Positions 19,743 through 27,687 of a stretch of 64,000 bases of DNA are shown here, piece after piece (position 1 is the first letter of the stretch; each line of letters begins with the position of its first letter). The translations under genes and the position numbers were made by a program. The notes below the pieces were generated by a model. It searched no databases, was not told the DNA's origin, and saw only the letters and a list, made by a program, of their open reading frames with translations. The stretch is from Streptomyces hundungensis (GTDB lineage: Bacteria; Actinomycetota; Actinomycetes; Streptomycetales; Streptomycetaceae): positions 2,108,001 through 2,172,000 of the forward strand of contig NZ_CP032698.1 of the NCBI RefSeq assembly GCF_003627815.1, given 5' to 3'.

Positions 19743-21473
19743 TCAGGCGGTGCCCAGCAGCCGGTGCCAGAGCGTGGTGTCCTGGCGGAACAGGCGGTCC
19801 TTGACCTGGGTGGGGCGGATGCCGGTGGCGACGGCGGCGTGCCAGTCGCGCTGGAAGGCGTCCCGGTCCAGGAGGCACAGGGCGGGGGCGGCGAGGCGGC
19901 GGTCGGTGCGGGCCCGGGCGTAATCGGCGGACTCCCGGGTCAGGGCGGCGTCCAGGAGCGAGGTGAAGCGGTCCGCCTCGGCCGGCTGCCAGGGCGATTG
20001 CGGGGCGACGGCGAAGACGTAGTGGGGGGCGTTTTCGCGGGAGGTGCGCTCGGTGCGGCAGGCGATGTTGACGAGGCCGAGACCGGTGGCGTCCAGCGCG
20101 GTGCGCACGGCCCGGACGACCTGGGACTCGCGCAGCCGCTCCCCCACCGCGTCGGACCGGTTGGCGCGGCCCGCGTAGGCGAGGCGGGGCACGCCGCCGG
20201 CCATGTCCACGACCCGTACGACGTCTCCCACGGCGTACCGGTAGAGACCGCCGACATGGCTGAAGATCACGTGGTATTCGCGTCCCGCCTCCAGTTCGTG
20301 CGGCAGCAGCGTCTCGACGTCGGGGGTGAGGTCGGCGTCGGCGTCCACGAACTCGTACACGGAGGCGGTGACGACCAGGCTGCCCGCCGAGCCGTGCCGG
20401 TCCAGCGGCACCCCGACCGGCCCCTCGGACGCGGCGACCGGCGCGGGCAGCGCGGCGACCCCGGCGCCGAAGCGCTCGCACAGCGCGGGCAGGTAGAGGG
20501 AGGCGACGCCGGTGGTCCAGCCGAACAGGGCGCTCATCCTCGGCCACACCTGGGCCGGGGTCACCGTCCCGAAGTAGTCGGCCAGGCGCGTCAGTTCGGC
20601 GGCGCGTGCCGGGTCGGGAGCGCCGTGGGGCACCCCGCCGACGGTTCCGTCGCGGACCTCCTTGACGATCCGTTCCCACCACAGCCCGAGCTGGTACGGC
20701 ACGGCCGCGATCATGGCCGGATTGATGCCGATGAGACAGCGCACATCGCTCTGCACGGCGAGCCGCAGCCGCAGATACATCTTCTCCAGGTGGTCGTCGG
20801 GGGCGATGTCCACGGGGAGGGTGCCCCAGGGCGCGGCGGTGCCGAGTTCGGCGGAGAGCGGCTCGCCGAACTTCCGGCCGAAGTCCACCTGGCTGGCGCC
20901 GACATGGGGCCGGCCGTCGGAGGTGGTGGGCGGGGCGGAGAGCGGGTCGTGCTTGAGGTTGAGGACGGCGTCGGGGCGGCGCATGACGTCGGGGTGGTTC
21001 TCGATGAGGGGGGCCCAGGCCGCGTAGTAGAACGGGAAGAAGGTGGTGCGCATGAAGCGCGGGGTGACCGGGATCTTCTTGTGGGCGCCGGTGCTTCCGC
21101 TGCTGGTGAAGTAGACGACCGGCTGATCGGCCGAGAGCAGGTTGGGCTCGCCCGCCGCCATGCGTTCGATGAGCGGGGCGTGCGCGGCGTAGTCCTGTAC
21201 GGGGACGGCCTTGCGGAAGTCGTCGACGTCACGGATCCGGCCGAAGTCGTGCCGCGTGCCGAACTCGGTGCCGGAGTTGAAGTCGAGCAGATCGGTGAGC
21301 ACGTCGTGCTGGTGCCCGCGCGGGTCGCCGAGGGCTTCGGTCAGCCGGGCGCGTTCGGCGAAGACCCGCTCGCTGTAGCGCTCGGCGTGCCGGGGGGCCG
21401 CCCAACCGGCCGCGCTGGAAGGGGAGTTGGGCTCGGGTGTCGTGGGCCGGGCGGCCGCGCTGTCGGTGGTCAC
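19743..21473 (-). CDS. GH3-type acyl-adenylate/amide synthetase
   Basis: A 576-residue protein of the GH3 (auxin-responsive, JAR1-like) ANL superfamily: ATP-binding motif VVYFTSSGSTGAHKKIPVTP near residue 120, FGWTTGVASLYLP, YEFVDADAD, and HVIFSHVGGLYRYAVGDVVRV. The family adenylates a carboxylate and couples it to an amine, usually an amino acid. The GTG start overlaps the kinase gene stop (GTGA). With the aaRS-like protein downstream, it points to amide-bond formation in the pathway. Confidence 0.85.
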   Translation of the reverse strand: MTTDSAAARPTTPEPNSPSSAAGWAAPRHAERYSERVFAERARLTEALGDPRGHQHDVLTDLLDFNSGTEFGTRHDFGRIRDVDDFRKAVPVQDYAAHAPLIERMAAGEPNLLSADQPVVYFTSSGSTGAHKKIPVTPRFMRTTFFPFYYAAWAPLIENHPDVMRRPDAVLNLKHDPLSAPPTTSDGRPHVGASQVDFGRKFGEPLSAELGTAAPWGTLPVDIAPDDHLEKMYLRLRLAVQSDVRCLIGINPAMIAAVPYQLGLWWERIVKEVRDGTVGGVPHGAPDPARAAELTRLADYFGTVTPAQVWPRMSALFGWTTGVASLYLPALCERFGAGVAALPAPVAASEGPVGVPLDRHGSAGSLVVTASVYEFVDADADLTPDVETLLPHELEAGREYHVIFSHVGGLYRYAVGDVVRVVDMAGGVPRLAYAGRANRSDAVGERLRESQVVRAVRTALDATGLGLVNIACRTERTSRENAPHYVFAVAPQSPWQPAEADRFTSLLDAALTRESADYARARTDRRLAAPALCLLDRDAFQRDWHAAVATGIRPTQVKDRLFRQDTTLWHRLLGTA

Positions 21474-22105
21474 GGGGCGAGCACCTCCACCACGGCTTCG
21501 GCGGCGTCGGCCGCGCTCGGCTGTTCCTCGATGATCGTCACGGGCACGTCCCGCACCTCTTCCAGCATCAGTTTGCGAAGACTCCTCTGGTAGCTGTCGA
21601 ACCCCAGCCACTCGGGGCGGTCGCCGAAGTACTCCAGCGGGTTGAGCCGCGCGCCCTCGCCCGAGCGCCGCCAGGCGGACGCGGGCGAGACGTCGAGGTA
21701 GACGACCGCGCGGGGCTGCGGGAAGGACCGCCACCACGTGTACATCGGGTTGTGCCGGATCCCGGCCAGCCGGCACTTGGCGAGGATCTTGTAGTAGTAG
21801 GAGTCCATGAGCAGCGGTACGTCGCTCTCGTGCCGCTCCAGCTCGTCCCGGAGATGGACCACCGCGGTCTGGAGGACGCTGGCGAGGAAGTCGGCGGAGT
21901 AGTACGTGCCCAGGTGCGGCAGGACGTCCTCGACGACGTTGCGGCGCAGCGCGCCGACGAGTTCGTGTCCGGGGCCGATGAGGCCGTGGTCGGTGGAGAG
22001 GGTGCGCCAGGCGGGCAGCCGGGCGGCGACCTCGGCCATGACGGAGGACTTGCCCGCGCCGTCCGGGCCCAACAGCACGTAGAACGGCCGGTGTTGGTCA
22101 GCCAC
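21470..22105 (-). CDS. P-loop kinase, thymidylate-kinase-like
   Basis: A 211-residue P-loop protein: Walker A VLLGPDGAGKSSVMAE at residue 12, a DSYYYKIL segment, AVVYLDVSPASAW (the dTMPK-type DRY/TPE position is divergent), and an Arg/Lys-rich lid region near RRSGEGARL. The GTG start overlaps a 35-codon leader ORF. It is too divergent to be housekeeping Tmk. I infer phosphorylation of a small pathway intermediate. A second such kinase closes operon III. Confidence 0.72.
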   Translation of the reverse strand: MADQHRPFYVLLGPDGAGKSSVMAEVAARLPAWRTLSTDHGLIGPGHELVGALRRNVVEDVLPHLGTYYSADFLASVLQTAVVHLRDELERHESDVPLLMDSYYYKILAKCRLAGIRHNPMYTWWRSFPQPRAVVYLDVSPASAWRRSGEGARLNPLEYFGDRPEWLGFDSYQRSLRKLMLEEVRDVPVTIIEEQPSAADAAEAVVEVLAP

Positions 22106-22205
22106 GGACGGCCTCCCCGGCCGCGCGTCGGGCGCCGCTCCGCTCGGCTGCGCGCACCGGCCTTCGGGGGCTGGACGCCTTGCGTATCCGTGACAGATCG
22201 ACCAT
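22098..22205 (-). CDS. 35-codon leader ORF derived from the 5' end of manB
   Basis: The ATG at 22205 opens MVDLSRIRKASS and ends at a TGA overlapping the GTG start of the kinase gene. Its promoter, leader and first codons align with those of the phosphohexomutase gene, which begins MADLSRIFKA. The similarity is lost after about 11 codons. I read it as the copied 5' end of that gene, now a translational leader for operon I. A function for the peptide itself is unlikely. Confidence 0.55.
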   Translation of the reverse strand: MVDLSRIRKASSPRRPVRAAERSGARRAAGEAVRG

Positions 22206-22244
22206 GCCCTCACTCCAAGAGGTAGTCCCGCTCACCGGGACCTC

Positions 22245-22287
22245 ATGACAGCAAGGTCGTATTCCTTTCACCTACCTTGTAAATACC
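22245..22287 (-). promoter_or_regulatory. SARP-type promoter of operon I
   Basis: On the minus strand, heptamers GGTATTT (22287-22281), GGTAGGT (22276-22270) and GGAATAC (22265-22259) start exactly 11 bp apart. After 8 bp comes TGTCAT (22250-22245) as -10. This matches the known SARP site geometry of direct heptamers on one helix face, the last 8 bp from the -10. The same layout precedes operon II. Confidence 0.75.
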
Positions 22288-22450
22288 TCAAACGTTCGCG
22301 GGCCGCGATCCACCCGTCCGGACGGGCTGAAACACGACCAACCCGGCTGGTCGGCGGGCGAGTTGCCCCACGGCGCGCAACGCAGCGGGCACCTTCCTGG
22401 GGACCTGCCGTGCCGCCCTTGGCGACAGGTGATGCGGGAATCAACTAAAC

Positions 22451-22478
22451 CAACCAGTTGACTTAAACCAACTGGTTG
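22451..22478. promoter_or_regulatory. TetR-type palindromic operator, copy 1
   Basis: A perfect 10-bp inverted repeat: CAACCAGTTG, 8-bp spacer ACTTAAAC, CAACTGGTTG. It overlaps a possible -35 (TTGACT, 22458). A near-identical site lies beside the TetR gene at 34978-35005. The rest of the 22288-22665 gap contains no gene that I can support. Confidence 0.7.
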
Positions 22479-22665
22479 ATGTACTCATGGAGCATAGCCA
22501 AGCGGCGAGCGGCACAGATCCGCGTCACCCACCGGCGGCGCTGTGTGATCAGCGCTCCCTGTACGCCCATGGAACGGGCCGGTCATGAACGTCGGGCGCC
22601 CCACGGGCCCGGTTCGCACCACGGCCCATCTCTCTCCGTCGACCCCTCGACCCCAGGGATTCCCC

Positions 22666-23826
22666 ATGTCGGACTCAGACACCATCCCGGCGCCGCCCAA
22701 GCCGTTGCCGAACGTGACCGCGCCGGTGCGGCCCGTGCTCTTCCTCGCCATGGCGGTGTGCGCCGGCGCCACGGTCGCCAACGTCTATCTGGCCCAGCCG
22801 CTGCTCACCCTCTTCGCGCACGGCCTCGGCGTGTCCTCCTCCTCCGCCGGCATCGTCGTCACCTGCGCCCAGCTCGGTTACGCCGCGGGCATCCTCTTCC
22901 TCGTACCGCTCGGCGACATCCGCAGCCGGCGCCCGCTGCTCGCCGTCATGCTGAGCGGCACGGTCCTGGCCCTGCTGTTGGCCGCCGCCGCGCCCGCCCT
23001 GTCCGTCCTGGCCGCGGCCGCCGCCCTCATCGGCGGGGTCACCGTGATTCCGCAGGTGCTCGTGCCGCTCGCCGCCGAACTGGCGCCGCCCGAGCGGCGG
23101 GCCTCCGTGGTGGCCAATGTGCAGATCGGCCTCATGAGCGGCATCATCGGCTCCCGTGTCATCGGCGGCCTGGTGGGTGAGGCCCTCGGCTGGCGGGCGG
23201 TCTATCTGCTCGCCGCCGCCCTGACCGCCCTCAGCGGTCTGCTCACCCTGGCCCTGCTGCCCCGCGAGGGCGCCCGACAGGTCATGCCGTACGGCAAGCT
23301 CCTCGCCTCGCTGCCCGCGCTGCTGCGCCAGGAACCGGCGCTGCGCCACTCGCTGCGGGGCCATGAACCGCTGCCCGCCTACGTCCTGGACGCGCACTGG
23401 AACGTCCTGCACCGCAACCAGGCCATGGAGCGCTGGTTCCCCTGGCTGCGGGCGGAGGGCTCCAACCTGTTGAGCTGGGCCCTGTTCGCCCCGTCCGCGC
23501 GCACCGTCCTGCACGCCTGGGACGAGCACGCGATGGTCTATCTCGGCATCGTCCGCACCGCGCTGCGCGAGCGCCCGGACGACCCGTTCTTCCGTGCCAT
23601 CAACGCCGCCACCCACAAAGACCCGACGCTCCACTCCATGCTGGCGCGCGACGACGTCATCGACGTCTCCTCGCGATCCGGCCACCGTTTCACCCTGAAC
23701 CTTCCGCAGATCACCCCGGAGCCCATCAACGTGATCTCCCATGCGCTGCGGCCCGAAGGGAACAGGGGCGTACGGGTCGTCGTACTCACGTCACCGCACA
23801 TGCCTTCGGAGGAGAGCTCAGGATGA
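22666..23826 (+). CDS. Chimera: MFS transporter N-half fused to MmyB-like ligand domain
   Basis: A 386-residue protein. Residues 1-229 match the first half of the complete MFS protein encoded at 35955 (same VANVYLAQPLL, LIGGVTVIPQVLVPLA and GSRVIGGLVGEALGWRAVY) and should form about six helices. From residue 230 (LRGHEPLPAYV) to the end it matches the C-terminal ligand domain of the SARP at 37816 (NVLHRNQAMERWFPWL, LNLPQITPEPINVISH). The junction is in frame at nt 23352/23353. It cannot be a complete transporter. Its stop overlaps the NTF2-like start (ATGA), so the frame is maintained. Confidence 0.8.
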   Translation: MSDSDTIPAPPKPLPNVTAPVRPVLFLAMAVCAGATVANVYLAQPLLTLFAHGLGVSSSSAGIVVTCAQLGYAAGILFLVPLGDIRSRRPLLAVMLSGTVLALLLAAAAPALSVLAAAAALIGGVTVIPQVLVPLAAELAPPERRASVVANVQIGLMSGIIGSRVIGGLVGEALGWRAVYLLAAALTALSGLLTLALLPREGARQVMPYGKLLASLPALLRQEPALRHSLRGHEPLPAYVLDAHWNVLHRNQAMERWFPWLRAEGSNLLSWALFAPSARTVLHAWDEHAMVYLGIVRTALRERPDDPFFRAINAATHKDPTLHSMLARDDVIDVSSRSGHRFTLNLPQITPEPINVISHALRPEGNRGVRVVVLTSPHMPSEESSG

Positions 23827-24398
23827 CCACCACACCGGACACCCGCCCCGCCCGCCGTCACATACTCGGCCTCGGCGCCGCGCTGGGAGCGGCCGCCGCC
23901 GCCCTCACCGTGCCCGGCGCCCGCGCCGAGGCCGCCGTGCCCAAAGACGCGGCGGCGCCGGCCACGACGTCCGGCCACGCGGCGGGCATCGTGCTGGAGC
24001 AGAACCATGCGGGTTTTCCCGCGATGCCGCGGGCGGTCCTGGACTTCTTCCTCGCCTCCCAGCGCGCCGACGCCGACGCCTGGGCCGCCGCGTTCGCCCC
24101 GCAGGGCGTGTTCCACGACCCGGTGGGAGAGCCGGCGCTGGTGGGACGCGAAGCCATCAGGAAGCGCATCCACTCGATCCTGCCGAGCTTCCGCCCCTTC
24201 TTGGGCATCACCCCCGACGAAGCCCACATGAGCGCCGACTTCGTGGCGGTCTCCTGGCGTGGCGCGGCGGTGACCCTCAAGAACCGTCCGGTCAACTGGT
24301 CCGGGATCAACGTTTTCCAGCTCGACGACAAGGGCCTCATCAAGGAAGCCTGGGCCTACTTCAACTATGCGGCGTTCAAGGTGCAGCTCGACTCGTGA
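23823..24398 (+). CDS. NTF2-like (SnoaL-type) protein with Tat signal, copy 1
   Basis: A 191-residue protein. An N-terminal twin-arginine signal (RRHILGLGAALGAAAAAL, then an ARA-type cleavage region) is followed by an NTF2-like cone fold: VLDFFLASQRADADAWAAAF, VFHDPVGEP, FVAVSWRGAAV and WSGINVFQLDDKGLIKEAW. It is clearly homologous to the protein at 37252, which has no signal. Members act as isomerases, cyclases or binding proteins. Export by Tat is inferred. It is coupled to the chimeric MFS gene. Confidence 0.8.
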   Translation: MTTTPDTRPARRHILGLGAALGAAAAALTVPGARAEAAVPKDAAAPATTSGHAAGIVLEQNHAGFPAMPRAVLDFFLASQRADADAWAAAFAPQGVFHDPVGEPALVGREAIRKRIHSILPSFRPFLGITPDEAHMSADFVAVSWRGAAVTLKNRPVNWSGINVFQLDDKGLIKEAWAYFNYAAFKVQLDS

Positions 24399-24440
24399 AC
24401 CCCCTTGCCGCGGAAGGGAGTTGACACTCCCCTCCCACAC

Positions 24441-24483
24441 TCGGCCGGCGCCCGGCGGGACTCTCCCGCCGGGCGCCGGCCGA
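24441..24483. terminator. Bidirectional terminator between convergent genes
   Basis: A perfect 20-bp stem (24441-24460 with 24464-24483) and a 3-nt loop, placed between the convergent NTF2-like and amidohydrolase stops. Confidence 0.9.
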
Positions 24484-24488
24484 GGCCG

Positions 24489-25283
24489 TCAGCCCTCCAG
24501 GCCGAGCAGTTCCGCGAGGTTGCCGCCCATGACGCGGTCGCGGACCGAGGGGTCCGTGATCAGGCGCTCGATCAGGACGCGGTTGGTGTACATGTCGGCG
24601 AACGGCGTGTTGGAGCCGAACAGGCAGCGCTCCGGCACCTCCGCGGCCGCCAGTCGCGGCGCCCAGGAGATGAAGGAAGAGGCCAGGTCCAGATAGAGGT
24701 TGGGGATCTCCTTGACGAGGTTGATGGTCTCCAGCCAGTTGAGTCCGCCGAGCGCGCCGATGATCACCGGCACCGAGGAGTACGTGCGCGCGAGCTCCGC
24801 CGTGGTGCGGATGTCCCCGGCCGTCTGCGGGGTGAAGCCGTGCACGAGCACGGGCAGCGCGCGGCCACCGACGGCCGCCTCGCTCACGGCGCGCAGGACG
24901 GGTTCGATGGCGGCCGCCTGGTCGGAGCCGAAGGTCAGTTCGCCGACGCCCACGTAGCCGGGGTCGAGGACCTCCTGCTGGAGCGCCTTGACGGTGTCCT
25001 CGTAGCCGAGCCCGACCGGAATCTTGCCGAAGGGCAGGAACCGGTCCCCGCCGATGGCGAGGGCCTCGCGCAATTCCTGGGAGGGACGCTCGCGTCCGTC
25101 GGCGTCGCCCTGGAGCACCTTGCCCAGCACGGACATCTCCTGCTGGAACGAGGCGAGGTCGGTGGCCCGCTCGATGTGCGGAAGCGTCGAGAACAGAACG
25201 GTGCGGTGGATGCCGGCCTCGTCCATCGACTGGAGCTGGGTCTCGGTCGGCAGCACCACGTGCTGGTGGCAGTCGATGATCAC
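24489..25283 (-). CDS. Amidohydrolase-2-type metal-dependent hydrolase
   Basis: A 264-residue TIM-barrel protein beginning IIDCHQHVVLP, the HxH metal motif. Further family features are VGVGELTFGSD, ALPVLVHGFTP, NLYLDLASSFISWAP and a C-terminal ERCLFGSNTPFADM in the SDxP region (Asn replaces the usual Asp there). The family includes decarboxylases and lactonases acting on aromatic acids. The start is GTG. It is the last gene of operon II and may process a chorismate-derived acid, but that is inference from its neighbour. Confidence 0.75.
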   Translation of the reverse strand: MIIDCHQHVVLPTETQLQSMDEAGIHRTVLFSTLPHIERATDLASFQQEMSVLGKVLQGDADGRERPSQELREALAIGGDRFLPFGKIPVGLGYEDTVKALQQEVLDPGYVGVGELTFGSDQAAAIEPVLRAVSEAAVGGRALPVLVHGFTPQTAGDIRTTAELARTYSSVPVIIGALGGLNWLETINLVKEIPNLYLDLASSFISWAPRLAAAEVPERCLFGSNTPFADMYTNRVLIERLITDPSVRDRVMGGNLAELLGLEG

Positions 25284-25299
25284 GGTGTGTTTCTCCTCG

Positions 25300-25333
25300 T
25301 GTTGGGGGTGCTGGGGGTGCTGGGGGTGCTGGG
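25300..25333. repeat. 9-bp tandem repeat TGCTGGGGG
   Basis: About 3.7 copies of a 9-bp unit immediately upstream of the amidohydrolase start, covering part of its ribosome-site region. It is a candidate slippage site. Confidence 0.75.
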
Positions 25334-25386
25334 CAGCTGACGGCGGCCCGGCCGGCGCGGCAAGGCCTTGTGGGGCCGGGCGTGGG

Positions 25387-25424
25387 GGCCGGCGGAGAGG
25401 GAAGGGGAGCCCTCCCCGCCGGCC
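25387..25424 (-). terminator. Hairpin after the prenyltransferase-repeat gene
   Basis: GGCCGGC pairs with GCCGGCC, and an inner GGGGAG pairs with CTCCCC around a small loop, just past the gene stop. It may attenuate read-through into the amidohydrolase gene. Confidence 0.5.
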
Positions 25425-25436
25425 GGTCGGGAGGGA

Positions 25437-27623
25437 TCAGACCATGATCACGGCCCAGTACGGGTTCAGCTTGCCTTCCAGCATGTGGAGGGCCTGGATG
25501 GCGATGAACCCTTCGTCGGTCGTCTCCGAAGGACCGCCGGGCAGCCGTCCGAACCCGCCGTCGGCGCTCTGGCGGGCCGCGATCCAGGCACGGCAGGCCG
25601 CGACGTCGGCGGGCTCCGAACCCATCACGTACAGCGAGGCGATGGCGTGATAGGAGCCGACGAAGCTCTCGGGACCCGCATCGCGGTAGCGGAAGCCGCC
25701 CGCCTCGGTCTGGAGACCGCGCAGCCAGGCGATGCTCTCCTCCAGGCGCGGCGGGCGGTGGCCGAGCGCGATGAGGGAGCCCACGACCCGGAACGTCGCG
25801 AAGGTGTCGGAGGGGTGGCCGGGCTGGTTGCCGTAGCCGCCGTCGGCGTTCTGGCAGCTCGCGAAGTAGGCGATCAGGTCGTCCTCGCGGGCCGGGCGGT
25901 GGCCGAGCGCCAGGAGGGCCAGGGTGGCCAGGTTGGAGTGCCAGGCGTCGCCGGGGTATCCGGGGGCGTTGCCGAAGGCGCCTTCGGGGTGCTGGCAGGC
26001 GGTGAGGAACTCGACGCACTTCTCCTTGTCGTAGCCCGTGCCTCCCAGGACCGTGGCCGTCACGACGGCGCAGTACGTGGTGAACGACTCGGACAGCAGG
26101 CCGGGTTGCTCACCGAAGCCGCCGTCCGGGTTCTGGGTGGCGTACACGCCCGCCAGGAGCTGCTCGCTGTGCGGGATCGGCACGTCGAGGGCCATCAGGT
26201 CGGACACCACGTGCATGACGGAGAACGTCTGGGCGGTGCGGTCCGACCTCAGTCCCAGCGGGGCCCGGTAGGGGGTCAGGCCGTAGCCGAGGCCCGAGGA
26301 GGTGGAGTGCAGCCAGCGCAGATAGGCCGGGATGTCGATGTCGGAGTTGGACAGCGGGGCCCGCGCCACATAGCTGAGGTCCCGCTCCAGCGGCCAGTGC
26401 TCCAACGCGGGCGGGGCCGGGGGCGCGGGGATCGCGGCGGGCCGCCGGTCGCCCTGGGCCGCCAGCGCCAGGAGCTGGGTCTCGGCGTGCTTCTCGTGGA
26501 AGGGGACGTAGGCCGTGTTGCCCACGGAGAACGCGCCGGCGCTGCGCGGCGGAACCATGACGTGGCGGGCGAGGGGCACGGTGGGGTCGACGGGCGTGGA
26601 GAACCAGCTCCCCTGCCCGTGGAACACCCCGCCGCGCTCCCCGTCGGTGTACCGGGACAGCTCGTCGTGGGCCAGCGCGGAGAGGTTCTTCGCCTGCTCG
26701 TCACCGTCGATCGCGAACAGCCGGTCCGCCGCGAGGGCGAGCAGCGCGTGGTCGCCCATGAGCTTGGCGGGGAAGGGTGAATCCGGCTTGCCGTACCGCA
26801 TCACCAGGGCGTCGACCCGGGGCTGGGACGCCGCGTCGGCGCGGTCCCAGAAGCCGCGGCCGCGGGTGTGCAGATGGGCCTGGGCGTGGTGCAAAGTGGC
26901 CCGGGCGTGGTCGAGCGCCGTGGCGAGGCCCCGCTCGTGGAGTCGGCACCAGGCAAGCACGGCGACGGAAGTGGCGCGCAGCCGGTAGCCCTGCAAGGTG
27001 TCGCTCGCGCCCCGCGCCGTGAGATACGCCCAGGAGCCGTCGGCGGACCGGAACCTCTCCAACTGCGTTGCCGCGGCGGTCAATTGGGCACCCCAGGTGT
27101 CGGAGCCGTCGTCCAGGGCGTCTGCGGCGAGGGTGAGCACGGCGACCTGCTCCAGCGAGCTGGACCCGTCGATCACCGTGCCGCCGTCCCGGTGCAGGAG
27201 CGCGGGCCACTGCCCGTCGACCACCGAGGCGAACAGCGTCCGGAAGCGGGAACGCGCCTCCTGGACGAGCGCGGTGTCCTTGAGGATGCGGCCCGCGTGG
27301 TGTTGGGCCCACAGGGCGAGCGCCTGTGCCGAGGGGGTCCGCACATCGCCCACGGGGTGCGGGGTGCCGGTGATGTCGAGCAGCTCGTGGAAGCCCGCGA
27401 AGTCCTCGTCGGCGAAGCCGCGCAGCGACGTCAGGAGGTTCCGGGTCAGCGCCGCGTCGCCGCCGCTCTCGGGCAGCACGAGCAGGGCCAGGGCCGCGTC
27501 GCCGAGCGTACGGTCCGGCGTGACGGAGTCGCTCCTGTCCCGGCCGAGGACCGCGGGTATGCGGGCGGCGTCGTCGAGGAAGTTCTGCACGATGAACGTA
27601 CGCAGCGTGGGAGGTCTGGTCAC
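25437..27623 (-). CDS. Prenyltransferase/terpene-cyclase-fold repeat protein
   Basis: A 728-residue protein. The C-terminal 300 residues hold at least four prenyltransferase-beta/squalene-cyclase-type repeats, each ending in a Q-x3-GGFG motif: QNPDGGFGEQPG, QHPEGAFGNAPG, QNADGGYGNQPG and QSADGGFGRLPG. The first half looks like a divergent alpha-toroid with SADGSWAYLT and RGFWDRADA. I see no DXDD motif of class II cyclases and no complete farnesyltransferase zinc site. It could be a cyclase, a prenyltransferase or a toroidal scaffold. The GTG start is behind GGAG. It belongs to operon II. Confidence 0.7.
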   Translation of the reverse strand: MTRPPTLRTFIVQNFLDDAARIPAVLGRDRSDSVTPDRTLGDAALALLVLPESGGDAALTRNLLTSLRGFADEDFAGFHELLDITGTPHPVGDVRTPSAQALALWAQHHAGRILKDTALVQEARSRFRTLFASVVDGQWPALLHRDGGTVIDGSSSLEQVAVLTLAADALDDGSDTWGAQLTAAATQLERFRSADGSWAYLTARGASDTLQGYRLRATSVAVLAWCRLHERGLATALDHARATLHHAQAHLHTRGRGFWDRADAASQPRVDALVMRYGKPDSPFPAKLMGDHALLALAADRLFAIDGDEQAKNLSALAHDELSRYTDGERGGVFHGQGSWFSTPVDPTVPLARHVMVPPRSAGAFSVGNTAYVPFHEKHAETQLLALAAQGDRRPAAIPAPPAPPALEHWPLERDLSYVARAPLSNSDIDIPAYLRWLHSTSSGLGYGLTPYRAPLGLRSDRTAQTFSVMHVVSDLMALDVPIPHSEQLLAGVYATQNPDGGFGEQPGLLSESFTTYCAVVTATVLGGTGYDKEKCVEFLTACQHPEGAFGNAPGYPGDAWHSNLATLALLALGHRPAREDDLIAYFASCQNADGGYGNQPGHPSDTFATFRVVGSLIALGHRPPRLEESIAWLRGLQTEAGGFRYRDAGPESFVGSYHAIASLYVMGSEPADVAACRAWIAARQSADGGFGRLPGGPSETTDEGFIAIQALHMLEGKLNPYWAVIMV

Positions 27624-27687
27624 AACAAGTCTCCATGCGGTGAGAGAGGAAAAAGGAAGCGGGAGCGGTGCCGACGACCGGTGCGGG

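Noticed and set aside
22666..23826. Calling the chimeric MFS gene a plain pseudogene
   Set aside because: The frame is open throughout, the ribosome site and downstream coupling are kept, and the second domain is intact. Function is uncertain, but decay is not shown.
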